10,548 bases of DNA, from NCBI GenBank assembly GCA_903888655.1, contig CAISUR010000280.1, forward strand, positions 1 through 10,548, written 5' to 3'. The number at the start of each line of letters is the position of its first letter. Position 1 is the first letter of the stretch. The translations under genes were made by a program, and so were the position numbers. The notes below the pieces were generated by a model, which saw only the letters and a list, made by a program, of their open reading frames with translations, was not told the DNA's origin and made no database searches. The DNA comes from an uncultured Bacteroidota bacterium. Lineage in GTDB: Bacteria > Bacteroidota > Bacteroidia > Flavobacteriales > Flavobacteriaceae. This document shows, in pieces, positions 1 to 6,579 of this stretch.

Positions 1-1
1 T

Positions 2-82
2 ATCTCTTTTATGTTTTTTAGCATCTTGTTGTTTTATAAAATAAAAGAGGTTGTGACCAAAAAAGACAATACACCAGAGTAA
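2..82 (+). CDS. possible C-terminal end of a membrane protein (partial)
   Basis: One plus-strand frame is open from base 2 to a TAA at 80-82 and encodes 26 residues. They form a hydrophobic stretch (SFMFFSILLFY) followed by a charged tail (KIKEVVTKKDNTPE), which is what the end of an inner-membrane protein often looks like. The gene would begin left of the window. A convergent gene pair meeting at the terminator at 94-120 would make sense of the layout. The piece is too short to assign a family. A competing reading is a minus-strand gene starting at ATG 24-22 (MLKNIKEI...), so this call is tentative. Confidence 0.35.
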   Translation: MSFMFFSILLFYKIKEVVTKKDNTPE

Positions 83-93
83 TAGTAGTACAC

Positions 94-120
94 AAAAAAA
101 CTGCTCCATTTCTGGAGCAG
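94..120 (-). terminator. intrinsic terminator of the nitroreductase/SHOCT transcript
   Basis: Bases 101-108 (CTGCTCCA) and 113-120 (TGGAGCAG) form a perfect 8-bp GC-rich stem with a 4-base loop. The A-run at 94-100 becomes a U-run directly after the hairpin when read on the minus strand. This is a textbook Rho-independent terminator, 29 bases past the stop of the SHOCT gene. No T-run follows the hairpin on the plus strand, so it is oriented for leftward transcription. Confidence 0.85.
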
Positions 121-149
121 CAACCTAAACAAAACCAATCAAAAACTAT

Positions 150-362
150 TTAATTTTCGATTAATCGTTTCTTATTCTCATATTCTTCAATTCTAATTTG
201 TCCCGAAGCGAGTTGTTTCTTTAATATATCTAAAGCCGAATCTTTTCGTCTACGTTCTCCCGGTATGGGATAAGGTGTCGCAAATATCCAAAAAATAACT
301 ATTAACCATATAAACCACCAAATTATATCCATTCCCCAATAGGGATATCCATTATATGCCAT
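150..362 (-). CDS. small SHOCT-domain membrane protein
   Basis: This 70-residue protein starts with a short Tyr/Trp-rich segment, then has one strongly hydrophobic helix (about residues 12-29, IIWWFIWLIVIFWIF). A basic linker (ERRRK) follows, then a C-terminal SHOCT-type module at about 43-69 (ALDILKKQLASGQI...EEYENKK). SHOCT is a short helical pair found at the end of many otherwise unrelated proteins and is thought to mediate oligomerisation or binding; no enzymatic role is known. The basic linker just after the helix predicts the SHOCT end in the cytoplasm. The gene starts 25 bases after the nitroreductase stop with no terminator between, so the two are probably co-transcribed. The domain call is good; the biological role is unknown. 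Confidence 0.8.
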   Translation of the reverse strand: MAYNGYPYWGMDIIWWFIWLIVIFWIFATPYPIPGERRRKDSALDILKKQLASGQIRIEEYENKKRLIEN

Positions 363-387
363 GATTTTTTTATTTTAAAATTACTAT

Positions 388-1014
388 TTACAATCTAATG
401 AAAAGTTTTTCTTTTTCTCGTCTTACCTTTTTAAGATTTACGAGATAATCATGTTCGGTATCGCGATATCCTAACGGCAGTAAAACGGTGCTCGCCAATC
501 CTTTTTCGTTAAGTTTCAATAGTACATCCAAAGCATGATTATCAAATCCTTCCATTGGAGTACTGTCAACATGTTCTTCAGCGGCAGCTACCAATGCAAT
601 TCCGAGCGCGATATAGGTTTGTTTGGCATTCCAAACTAAATTATCGGCATCGCTATTTTTTAATTGTGTTTCAATATGTTCTTTCAAAGGGTTCAAACTT
701 TCTACGGTTACATCTCTAACTTCTGCTATTCGATTAAAATAATCATCAATGTGTGCTTGAGTAAGTTTTTTCCAAGCTGCAAATACCAATAGTGCCGAAG
801 CATCTGTAATCTGAGATTGGTTGTTGGCAACTGCTTTTATTTTTTCTAACAAGGCTTTATCTTCAATCACCAATATAGAATAGGGTTGCAATCCAAACGA
901 GGAAGGTGCCTGTGCTATGGCGTTTAAAATAATTTCAAGTTTCTCTTTTGGAATTTTAGTTCCATTCATTTTTTTGGTGGCATAGCGCCAACTCAATGCT
1001 GTGGTAATTGACAT
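388..1014 (-). CDS. NAD(P)H-dependent nitroreductase family protein (NfsB-like)
   Basis: The 208-residue protein has the length and motifs of the FMN-dependent nitroreductase superfamily. An N-terminal RYATKK stretch (10-15) and PSSFGLQP (37-44) match FMN-binding segments, followed by WNAKQTYIALG (128-138), PMEGFD (153-158) and a C-terminal LPLGYRD (179-185). Members are cytoplasmic homodimers that use NAD(P)H to reduce nitroaromatics, quinones or dihydropteridines by two-electron steps. The physiological substrate cannot be read from sequence. The ATG at 1014 is preceded by an A/T-rich leader and gives the standard N-terminus. A terminator-like hairpin from the upstream BON gene sits only about 21 bases before this start, and I see no clear promoter between them. 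Expression may therefore depend on read-through. It is probably co-transcribed with the SHOCT gene 25 bases downstream. Confidence 0.9.
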   Translation of the reverse strand: MSITTALSWRYATKKMNGTKIPKEKLEIILNAIAQAPSSFGLQPYSILVIEDKALLEKIKAVANNQSQITDASALLVFAAWKKLTQAHIDDYFNRIAEVRDVTVESLNPLKEHIETQLKNSDADNLVWNAKQTYIALGIALVAAAEEHVDSTPMEGFDNHALDVLLKLNEKGLASTVLLPLGYRDTEHDYLVNLKKVRREKEKLFIRL

Positions 1015-1030
1015 ACGTTTTATTTTTAAT

Positions 1031-1060
1031 TAAAAAAGTGACAAGGCAACCTTATCACTT
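1031..1060 (-). terminator. terminator-like hairpin between the BON and nitroreductase genes
   Basis: Read on the minus strand, AAGTGATAAGG pairs with CCTTGTCACTT (11 pairs including one G-U) around a TTG loop. The stem runs into a T-run (bases 1036-1032). It starts 12 bases after the BON stop codon and ends about 21 bases before the nitroreductase ATG. It should end most BON transcripts, but it also lies in the leader of the next gene, so it may be a partial terminator or attenuator. Confidence 0.75.
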
Positions 1061-1071
1061 TCTTTGTTTAT

Positions 1072-1743
1072 TTATCCGACTAATTCATAATAATAATCTA
1101 CAGCCAAATCATTGACAACACTCCAAATACCTGAAGTTTTCCAAGCAATTCTGCCTGCTTCTTCTTTTTGATACCATGAGTTTACCGTTCCGGATAAGGT
1201 TACTTTTGTACCTGTAACGCTCACTTTAATATCACAATCATTTACAGACAAACTGCGCGCTAAAGCGTTTTCTACTTGCTTTTGTTCAATCGTATCGTGA
1301 GAATCAGATTTGATACTAATATTATTAGTTACTCCTTTTACGCCCATTAAGTAATTGACACAACTTTTAGCTTCGTCTTTTTGGTAATTCCAAGGAAGTG
1401 TTCCTTCTAATGTAAGCCAACCATTTTCTACTTTTACGGTTACTTTATCATCTGGAAAAGAATAATTAGATTTTAATGCTTTTAGAGCTTCGATTGCAAT
1501 TTCTTCATCCGATTTACTCCAAGAATTAGGAAACTTAACCTCAATTTTTTCAACAAGAGCCTTCACTCCTATTACTCTTTTAGCTGCATTTTCAGCTTCT
1601 GTCTTTTTAGCATAACTATCTACAGTTCCAGTTAATGAAACTACCCCATCTTTGGCTGTTACCCCAATCTCTGCAGCATTCAATAAAGGTTCCCATTTGA
1701 TAGCATTCTGAACATCTGTTTGCAATTCTGAATTATTTTTCAT
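1072..1743 (-). CDS. three-BON-domain protein
   Basis: The 223 residues consist almost entirely of three BON (bacterial OsmY and nodulation) domains, at about 5-70, 78-146 and 152-217. Each has the recurring pattern of an N-terminal helix, a strand like VxxxxGxVxLxGTV, a second helix with alanines and charged residues, and a final GVxxVxNxIxV-type strand. BON domains are thought to bind phospholipid or other hydrophobic ligands and are common in osmotic-shock proteins such as OsmY. Unlike OsmY, this protein starts MKNNSELQTDVQ, with no signal peptide or lipobox, so it is predicted to be cytoplasmic. The gene is divergent from the DHp-like gene across a 213-base spacer. A terminator-like hairpin follows its stop. 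I found no consensus-quality promoter on the minus strand upstream; the nearest candidate lacks a correctly spaced -33 element. Confidence 0.88.
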   Translation of the reverse strand: MKNNSELQTDVQNAIKWEPLLNAAEIGVTAKDGVVSLTGTVDSYAKKTEAENAAKRVIGVKALVEKIEVKFPNSWSKSDEEIAIEALKALKSNYSFPDDKVTVKVENGWLTLEGTLPWNYQKDEAKSCVNYLMGVKGVTNNISIKSDSHDTIEQKQVENALARSLSVNDCDIKVSVTGTKVTLSGTVNSWYQKEEAGRIAWKTSGIWSVVNDLAVDYYYELVG

Positions 1744-1880
1744 TGTGTTTTTTTTTTGTGTGAATTAAGTTTCATCACGACACAAAGTTCGGCGTTAAGG
1801 TTTCAAAGAATATTACACAAAACCGAACATCTTTTACACTTTTACCACCTCTCTTTAATCATAAAATAATATTCTATTAG

Positions 1881-1912
1881 TTTCACTTACTGCTAAATAA
1901 GTTGTATCTTTA
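1881..1912 (+). promoter_or_regulatory. candidate promoter of the DHp-like gene
   Basis: TTTC (1881-1884) and TATCTTTA (1905-1912) are separated by 20 bases, one mismatch each from the Bacteroidota pattern TTTG and TAnnTTTG. The predicted start of transcription is near 1919, leaving a leader of about 40 bases before the ATG at 1957. The AT-rich context makes chance matches possible. Confidence 0.45.
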
Positions 1913-1956
1913 GGTAAACACTATGTTTAATTTAACTTTAAAACACAATAGAAATA

Positions 1957-2385
1957 ATGACCGATAAAAAAAACAAAATTGAAGTTGCCGATGATAACGC
2001 GGTACTTCTCACACATAAAAAAGAATTAGAACAATGTGAAACTGATTTAGCGATTGCTAAAAAATCAATTACAGCTCATAATGAAAACAAAAAAGAGATA
2101 GCTAAACAATTAAAGTTGGCTCAAAAAGAAATTGCAAAAGCTGCTAAAATTCAAAAGATTTATGAGAGAGGATTGCGAGAAATGATGTTTATTATTTCTC
2201 ATATAATAAGACAACCCATTGCTAAAATAATGGGTTTGTCTTTATTGCTAGAAGATGGTCTTGAAAATTCTGAAGAAGTGCATCAAATTGTAACTTATAT
2301 GAAGGAATCTTCTAAATTGTTGGATGTTTTTACAAGAGAATTAACAACCTTTGTGCATCAACAAGAAAATATTAAAAAGGAATAA
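1957..2385 (+). CDS. coiled-coil plus HisKA/DHp-like protein lacking an ATPase domain
   Basis: Residues about 15-70 are charged and heptad-like (Lys/Glu/Ala/Gln/Leu-rich), predicting a coiled coil. The stretch ITAHNENKKEIAKQL resembles the spacers seen in Bacteroidota sensor kinases. Residues about 76-135 look like a histidine-kinase dimerisation (DHp/HisKA) helix pair, with an H-box-like SHIIRQPIAKIMGL (His82) and a second helix ending LLDVFTRELTTFV. The protein ends at 142 residues with no N, G1 or G2 boxes, so it cannot bind ATP as a classical kinase. The acidic residue that normally follows the phospho-His is Ile83, and the usual Thr/Asn four positions after the His is Gln86. There is no receiver, PAS or membrane segment. 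It may be a dimerising partner of a kinase, a phosphotransfer protein or a decayed kinase; the sequence does not decide. It is divergent from the BON gene and convergent with the lipoprotein gene 15 bases away. Confidence 0.75.
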   Translation: MTDKKNKIEVADDNAVLLTHKKELEQCETDLAIAKKSITAHNENKKEIAKQLKLAQKEIAKAAKIQKIYERGLREMMFIISHIIRQPIAKIMGLSLLLEDGLENSEEVHQIVTYMKESSKLLDVFTRELTTFVHQQENIKKE

Positions 2386-2400
2386 CGTAATTTAATACAA

Positions 2401-2610
2401 TTAACGTCTTCCGCCACCATAATGTATGTGACGGTGTCCACCATAAAATCGACCTGCGCCATAAAAATGTCGTACAATTCGAACCGGTGGAACATAAATA
2501 GGAACGAAATTTCTTCTAGGATAATAGGCTCCTCTTGGTTCATAATAGACCCCGCATGACTGTAATGTTAGAGCCAATAACACGATCATTATAATTTGCT
2601 TTGTTTTCAT
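2401..2610 (-). CDS. small basic Tyr/Arg/Gly/His-rich lipoprotein
   Basis: This 69-residue protein has a classical lipoprotein signal: MKTK, a hydrophobic core (IIMIVLLALTL) and a lipobox LQSC, with the lipidated cysteine at residue 19. The mature 50 residues are low in complexity and very basic (PRGAYYPRRN, PPVRIVRHFYG, and a GGHRHIHYGGGRR end). After the cysteine comes GVYYEP, not an acidic surface-export signal, so periplasmic-side anchoring is more likely than surface display. I do not recognise a family. The histidines could bind metal and the Arg/Tyr could contact cell wall or LPS, but this is speculation. A strong promoter match lies upstream on the minus strand (2720-2751). The stop is 15 bases from the stop of the convergent DHp-like gene, with no visible terminator between. 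Confidence 0.75.
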   Translation of the reverse strand: MKTKQIIMIVLLALTLQSCGVYYEPRGAYYPRRNFVPIYVPPVRIVRHFYGAGRFYGGHRHIHYGGGRR

Positions 2611-2719
2611 CTTTTTTGGTTTTTAAAATTAAAACTCTTTAATGAAAACAGTCTATAACAACTGTTTGCAACTAAAAATGCAAGAACTATGCCTAATCAA
2701 TTTGAAACTAATTTTATAA

Positions 2720-2751
2720 CAAAATTATAACAGTACAAAAGAATTAACAAA
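2720..2751 (-). promoter_or_regulatory. promoter of the small lipoprotein gene
   Basis: On the minus strand, TTTG (2751-2748) is followed after 20 bases by TAATTTTG (2727-2720), matching the Bacteroidota promoter pattern TTTG and TAnnTTTG at every defined base. Transcription should begin near 2713, giving a leader of about 100 bases before the ATG at 2610. No promoter of equal quality is visible for the divergent osmC-type gene; its best candidate is TAATTTTA at 2782-2789 with a poor -33 element. Confidence 0.65.
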
Positions 2752-2812
2752 ACAATAATATTTACGTAGTCATTTATTATTTAATTTTATTGCTCATTTA
2801 AAATTTTTAGGT

Positions 2813-3226
2813 ATGAAAAGAAATGCAACCGCCGTTTGGAATGGCACAGGAAAAGATGGTAAAGGAAATTTAACAACACAAAGTGGTGTGTTGAATGCTA
2901 CTCAATATTCGTTTGGCTCCCGTTTTGAAGAAGGTATTGGTACTAATCCAGAGGAATTAATTGCTGCAGCACACGCAGGATGCTTCACGATGAAACTTGC
3001 TTTTAATTTGCAAGCTGCAGGATTTACGGCTAAAGAACTTAAAACCAAAGGAACTATCACACTAGAAGAGGGAGCCATTACTGCTTCTCATTTAGAACTA
3101 GCGGCTATTATTGAAGGGATTTCACTTGAAGTTTTTAATGATTTAGTAAAAGATGCAGAGCAAAATTGTCCAATCTCAAAAGCATTGAATGCGACTATAA
3201 CTGTAACTCACTCCCTAAATCTGTAA
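2813..3226 (+). CDS. osmC: OsmC family peroxiredoxin
   Basis: The 137 residues fit the OsmC/Ohr fold, in which two cysteines reduce organic hydroperoxides or peroxides in the cytoplasm. Cys57, in EELIAAAHAGCFTMKL, is the peroxidatic cysteine on the central helix, and Cys119, in EQNCPISKAL, is the resolving cysteine. Arg37 and Glu47/48 (SRFEEGIGTNPEEL) occupy the places of the family's active-site Arg and Glu. The N-terminal RNATAVWNGTGKDGKG and the NCPISKAL end favour OsmC over Ohr. The length is typical for the family and there is no signal peptide. The gene stands alone: it is divergent from the lipoprotein gene and followed by its own terminator at 3304-3335. It probably contributes to peroxide or osmotic stress resistance. 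The symbol is assigned at family level only. Confidence 0.92.
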   Translation: MKRNATAVWNGTGKDGKGNLTTQSGVLNATQYSFGSRFEEGIGTNPEELIAAAHAGCFTMKLAFNLQAAGFTAKELKTKGTITLEEGAITASHLELAAIIEGISLEVFNDLVKDAEQNCPISKALNATITVTHSLNL

Positions 3227-3303
3227 TTAAAAGATAGTACAACACCATTGAAGTCATTACAATATCAGCATTAATTTGTTTGTCTTTTTTGTTGTAAAAC
3301 AAG

Positions 3304-3335
3304 AAGTTGTTGGATCTAATTCTAACAACTTTTTT
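3304..3335 (+). terminator. intrinsic terminator of the osmC gene
   Basis: AAGTTGTTGGA (3304-3314) pairs with TCTAACAACTT (3321-3331) in an 11-bp stem with one G-U pair around a 6-base loop, and a T-run follows directly. It lies about 80 bases after the OsmC stop and separates this gene from the ppk1 operon. Confidence 0.85.
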
Positions 3336-3414
3336 AATTTAAACTTGAAACAACTTTTTAAAAACTAAATTCTTTTTCAAAGATAATAGTGCCATTACAT
3401 ATTTTGTTAATAAA

Positions 3415-3465
3415 TTTGGAACAATTTTAGTTGATTTTTATCTTTATGTAGCATTGTTAATTTTG
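3415..3465 (+). promoter_or_regulatory. tandem candidate promoters of the ppk1 operon
   Basis: Two overlapping matches to the Bacteroidota promoter pattern lie 65-115 bases before the ppk1 start. The first has TTTG (3415-3418), 20 bases, then TATCTTTA (3439-3446), one mismatch in the -7 element. The second has a perfect TAATTTTG (3458-3465), with TTG at 3431-3433 at a slightly long spacing of 24 bases. A third perfect -7 match, TAAATTTG (3411-3418), lacks a -33 partner. Either could be used; the sequence alone cannot say which. Confidence 0.5.
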
Positions 3466-3529
3466 ATAATTACCTTAAAAATAAGATAACCTTTTACGTT
3501 TATAAAGTATTTCCCAGAGATTTTATACT

Positions 3530-5659
3530 ATGAGTTCAGAACATAATTATCGATATATAGACCGCGAAAAAAGTTGGCTAGCATTTAATGCAAGAGTATT
3601 ACAAGAGGCTGCTGACAGTGCTGTACCACTATTAGACCGGCTTCGTTTCTTAGGCATTTTTTCCAATAATTTGGATGAATTTTTTCGAGTTCGTTACGCA
3701 GCGGTTAGACGTTTAAGTTTAACGGGCGAAACGGGCGAAAAAGTATTAGGAGGCATAACGGCGCAACAATTGGTGAAAGATATTACGGAAATTGTTATTA
3801 AACAACAATCGGAAAGTCTTCGCGTTTTGAATATTATTGAAAAAGAATTAGAAAAAGAAAATATAATTTTTGTCAATGAAAATGAACTTTGTCAAGAACA
3901 TCAGAACTTTGTTCACGATTTATTTATTCAAAAAGTTAGTCCCGAATTAGTCACCATCATATTAAATGATTTGGCGGAATTCCCGTTACTAAAAGATACT
4001 GCTGGCTATTTGGCAATTAAATTAGTGATGAGAACAGATGACAAACCAAAAGTTCTGGGATTATTGAAACCAAAAAAAGAGGTTCGATATGCTATTATCG
4101 AAATTCCAAAAAACATTAATAGAATTGTTGTGCTTCCAGAAATTGGTGGAAAGAAATACCTGATGCTTATTGACGATGTAATTCGATACAATTTGAATAA
4201 CATATTTAACATATTTGATTATGAAAGTATTTCTGCTCAGATGATAAAAATTACAAGAGATGCACAACTAGATATTGATAGTGACATGAGTAAAAGCATG
4301 TTGCAAAAGATAGCTACATCTGTAAAAGAGCGAAGAATTGGAGAACCTGTTCGCTTTGTTTATGACAGTGCAATGGATAAAGACACCTTGGCTTTCTTTT
4401 TAAATAGAATGAAAATTGATGCTTCAGATAGTATTATTCCCGGAGGTCGATATCATAATCGGCGAGATTACATGGATTTTCCAAATCTTGGTAGATTTGA
4501 TTTACTCTACCAACAAAAACCACTTATTCCAGTGGAAGGATTATCATTAGAAGGAAGTATTTTAAATAAAATTGCACAAAAAGATTATTTGATATCGGCA
4601 CCTTATCAATCATTTTCCTATCTCATAAAATTCTTAAGAGAAGCAGCATTAGATCCAAAAGTAAGTGCTATTAAGATTACTTTATATCGATTAGCAAAAA
4701 ATTCTCAAATCATTAGTTCTTTAATAAATGCCGCCAAAAACGGAAAAAAAGTCGTGGTACAAATAGAACTTCAAGCCCGATTTGATGAGGCTAGTAATAT
4801 TTCGTATGCCGAACAAATGCAACAAGAAGGAATTGAGCTTATTTTTGGGATGAAGGGACTAAAAGTTCATAGCAAAATTTGCGTTATTGATCGAATGGAA
4901 GCAGGAAAAACAAAACGATATGGCTTTATCTCTACAGGAAACTTCAATGAATCAACAGCAAAAGTTTATACTGACGTTACTTTACTAACAAGTCATCAAC
5001 AAATATTAAAAGATGTCACTAAAATATTTGAATTTTTTGACATCAACTACCGATTGCATCGATACAAACATTTAATTGTATCTCCACATTATTCTCGTTC
5101 TAAATTCAATAAACTAATTGATCGTGAAATTCATAATGCACAAGCAGGTCGTCCTGCCTTTATAAATTTAAAAATGAATAGTCTATCTGATTTTCAGATG
5201 ATTGACAAATTATATGATGCTAGTAATGCTGGTGTAAAAATGAAATTACAAATTCGCGGAATATGTTCTTTAATTCCCGGTGTGAAAGGAATGAGCGAAA
5301 ATATTGAAGCCATTAGCATTGTTGATAATTTCCTTGAACATTCGAGAATATTTATTTTTTGTAATGATAATAATCCAGAAGTATTTATTTCTTCCGCCGA
5401 TTTTATGACCCGAAACCTTGATGGTCGTGTTGAAGTTACTTGTCCAATTTATCAAGAAGATATTAAAAAACAAATAATAGATAACTTTGAAGTAGGCTGG
5501 AAAGGAAATGTAAAAGCGCGTTACCATTCAGAAAAACTAGATAATAAATATAGAATTAGAAAAGAAAATGAGCCTGTCTTCAGAGCACAATTGGAAACGT
5601 ATAATTACTATAAAAACCTGCATGAAAACACCGATATAAATCTTAATCCCCAAACCTAA
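3530..5659 (+). CDS. ppk1: polyphosphate kinase 1
   Basis: PPK1 reversibly transfers the gamma phosphate of ATP to a growing inorganic polyphosphate chain and is usually a membrane-associated multimer. The 709 residues cover the full family architecture: N domain (about 1-105, DREKSWLAFNARVL, RLRFLGIFSNNLDEFF), head domain (about 110-315), and the two phospholipase-D-like C domains. C1 has ELQARFDEASNI (Arg417) and GLKVHSKI, whose His447 matches the autophosphorylated histidine of E. coli PPK. STGNFNESTAKVYTD follows. C2 has RGICSLIPGVKGMSENI and VDNFLEHSRIFIF, with His604 as the second catalytic histidine, then SSADFMTRNLDGRVEV. No key residue is missing. It is the first gene of a three-gene operon, 19 bases ahead of the Ppx gene. 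The start is the first ATG in frame with the conserved N-terminus. Confidence 0.97.
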   Translation: MSSEHNYRYIDREKSWLAFNARVLQEAADSAVPLLDRLRFLGIFSNNLDEFFRVRYAAVRRLSLTGETGEKVLGGITAQQLVKDITEIVIKQQSESLRVLNIIEKELEKENIIFVNENELCQEHQNFVHDLFIQKVSPELVTIILNDLAEFPLLKDTAGYLAIKLVMRTDDKPKVLGLLKPKKEVRYAIIEIPKNINRIVVLPEIGGKKYLMLIDDVIRYNLNNIFNIFDYESISAQMIKITRDAQLDIDSDMSKSMLQKIATSVKERRIGEPVRFVYDSAMDKDTLAFFLNRMKIDASDSIIPGGRYHNRRDYMDFPNLGRFDLLYQQKPLIPVEGLSLEGSILNKIAQKDYLISAPYQSFSYLIKFLREAALDPKVSAIKITLYRLAKNSQIISSLINAAKNGKKVVVQIELQARFDEASNISYAEQMQQEGIELIFGMKGLKVHSKICVIDRMEAGKTKRYGFISTGNFNESTAKVYTDVTLLTSHQQILKDVTKIFEFFDINYRLHRYKHLIVSPHYSRSKFNKLIDREIHNAQAGRPAFINLKMNSLSDFQMIDKLYDASNAGVKMKLQIRGICSLIPGVKGMSENIEAISIVDNFLEHSRIFIFCNDNNPEVFISSADFMTRNLDGRVEVTCPIYQEDIKKQIIDNFEVGWKGNVKARYHSEKLDNKYRIRKENEPVFRAQLETYNYYKNLHENTDINLNPQT

Positions 5660-5678
5660 AACAGAGATTTTTAACTAC

Positions 5679-6569
5679 ATGATTTCAATTAAAAAATATG
5701 CTGCGATTGATATTGGATCCAATGCCATGCGATTGCTGATTACCAATATCGTTGAACAGGAAGGAAAAGAAACGCAATTCAATAAGTCGGCATTAATTCG
5801 AGTTCCTATTCGCTTGGGGCAAGATGCATTTACGGTGGGAGAAATTACCTCTGAAAATATTAATCGAATGGTTGATGCTATGGAAGCTTTTCGACTTTTA
5901 ATGAAGGTGTATAAAATTGAAAAATATAAAGCCTGCGCCACTTCTGCTATGAGAGAAGCCTACAACGGAAAAGAAGTTGCGGATATTATTAAAGAAAAAT
6001 CTAAAATAGATATTGACATTATCGATGGGAAGGTAGAAGCTGCTATTATCGCTTCCTCAGATTTACATAGTTTTCTTTCGACTGATAAAACTTATTTGTA
6101 TGTTGATGTTGGTGGTGGAAGTACAGAATTTTCATTGTTTTCTAATCAAAAAATGGTGGCATCCAAATCTTTTAAAAATGGAACGGTTCGTTTATTAAAT
6201 AACATGGTAAACGAGGTGGTATGGATAGAAATTGAAAAATGGATAAAAACCGTTTGCGAGCCTTATGACACGATAACACTAATTGGTTCAGGAGGAAATA
6301 TTAATAAAATTCATAAATTATCCGAAAAGCATCAAGATAAACCCTTGTCCTATGTTTATTTAGCATCGCAATATCAATATTTAAGTTCTTTAACTTATGA
6401 ACAACGCATTGCTGAATTAGGTTTAAATACCGATCGCGCCGATGTTATTATACCTGCGACTCAAATATATCTTAACGCCATGAAATGGAGCGGTGCAAGA
6501 CAAATTTATGTGCCAAAAATCGGACTTTCCGACGGGATTGTCAAAGCATTATATTACGGAACAATTTAA
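5679..6569 (+). CDS. ppx: short-form Ppx/GppA phosphatase (exopolyphosphatase)
   Basis: The 296 residues form the two-domain ASKHA (actin-like) fold of the Ppx/GppA family. The phosphate-1 loop is AAIDIGSNAMRLLI (8-21), ATSAMREA is at 87-94, the catalytic-glutamate region DGKVEA is at 116-121 (Glu120), and VDVGGGSTE (142-150) and LIGSGGN (201-207) follow. Family enzymes hydrolyse terminal phosphate from polyphosphate or from pppGpp. The C-terminal HD-like domain of E. coli Ppx (513 residues) is absent, as in the common short form. It directly follows ppk1 by 19 bases, so polyphosphate is the likely substrate and synthesis and breakdown are co-expressed. Activity on pppGpp cannot be excluded from sequence. 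The hydrolase gene begins 10 bases after the stop. Confidence 0.92.
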   Translation: MISIKKYAAIDIGSNAMRLLITNIVEQEGKETQFNKSALIRVPIRLGQDAFTVGEITSENINRMVDAMEAFRLLMKVYKIEKYKACATSAMREAYNGKEVADIIKEKSKIDIDIIDGKVEAAIIASSDLHSFLSTDKTYLYVDVGGGSTEFSLFSNQKMVASKSFKNGTVRLLNNMVNEVVWIEIEKWIKTVCEPYDTITLIGSGGNINKIHKLSEKHQDKPLSYVYLASQYQYLSSLTYEQRIAELGLNTDRADVIIPATQIYLNAMKWSGARQIYVPKIGLSDGIVKALYYGTI

Positions 6570-6579
6570 ATTTTAAAAA

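Larger units (their letters stand above)
3227..3529. other. osmC-ppk1 intergenic region
   Basis: This 303-base A/T-rich spacer contains the osmC terminator (3304-3335) and two overlapping promoter candidates for the polyphosphate operon (3415-3465). I see no open frame with coding character, no RNA gene and no other structured repeat. A second copy of AACAACTTTTT at 3350-3360 repeats the right arm of the terminator but has no matching left arm of its own. Confidence 0.6.

Noticed and set aside
1..24. Possible minus-strand gene start at ATG 24-22 (MLKNIKEI...)
   Set aside because: Only eight codons are visible and no consensus promoter lies upstream on the minus strand. The competing plus-strand tail ending at 82 is equally plausible, so I list only that one, at low confidence.
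1783..1790. CAAAGTTC as a -7 element for the BON gene on the minus strand
   Set aside because: It has one mismatch and no correctly spaced -33 element (the CAAA candidates are 13 and 27 bases away), so it is not listed as a promoter.
2358..2543. 61-residue minus-strand frame overlapping the small lipoprotein
   Set aside because: It lies in another frame over the lipoprotein gene, has no signal or family features, and runs into the convergent gene. It is a shadow frame.
4592..4615. PPK1 motif reading ISAPYQSF where some family members have HHPY
   Set aside because: This position varies in the family (E. coli PPK has a YYPY form), and all catalytic residues are present, so it is not a sign of lost function.
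3694..5527. Several minus-strand frames of 60-85 residues inside ppk1
   Set aside because: They are antisense to a fully conserved PPK1 with intact catalytic motifs and show no family similarity.
5675..5941. 88-residue minus-strand frame over the ppx start
   Set aside because: It is antisense to the conserved phosphate-binding N-terminus of Ppx. There is no independent evidence for it.
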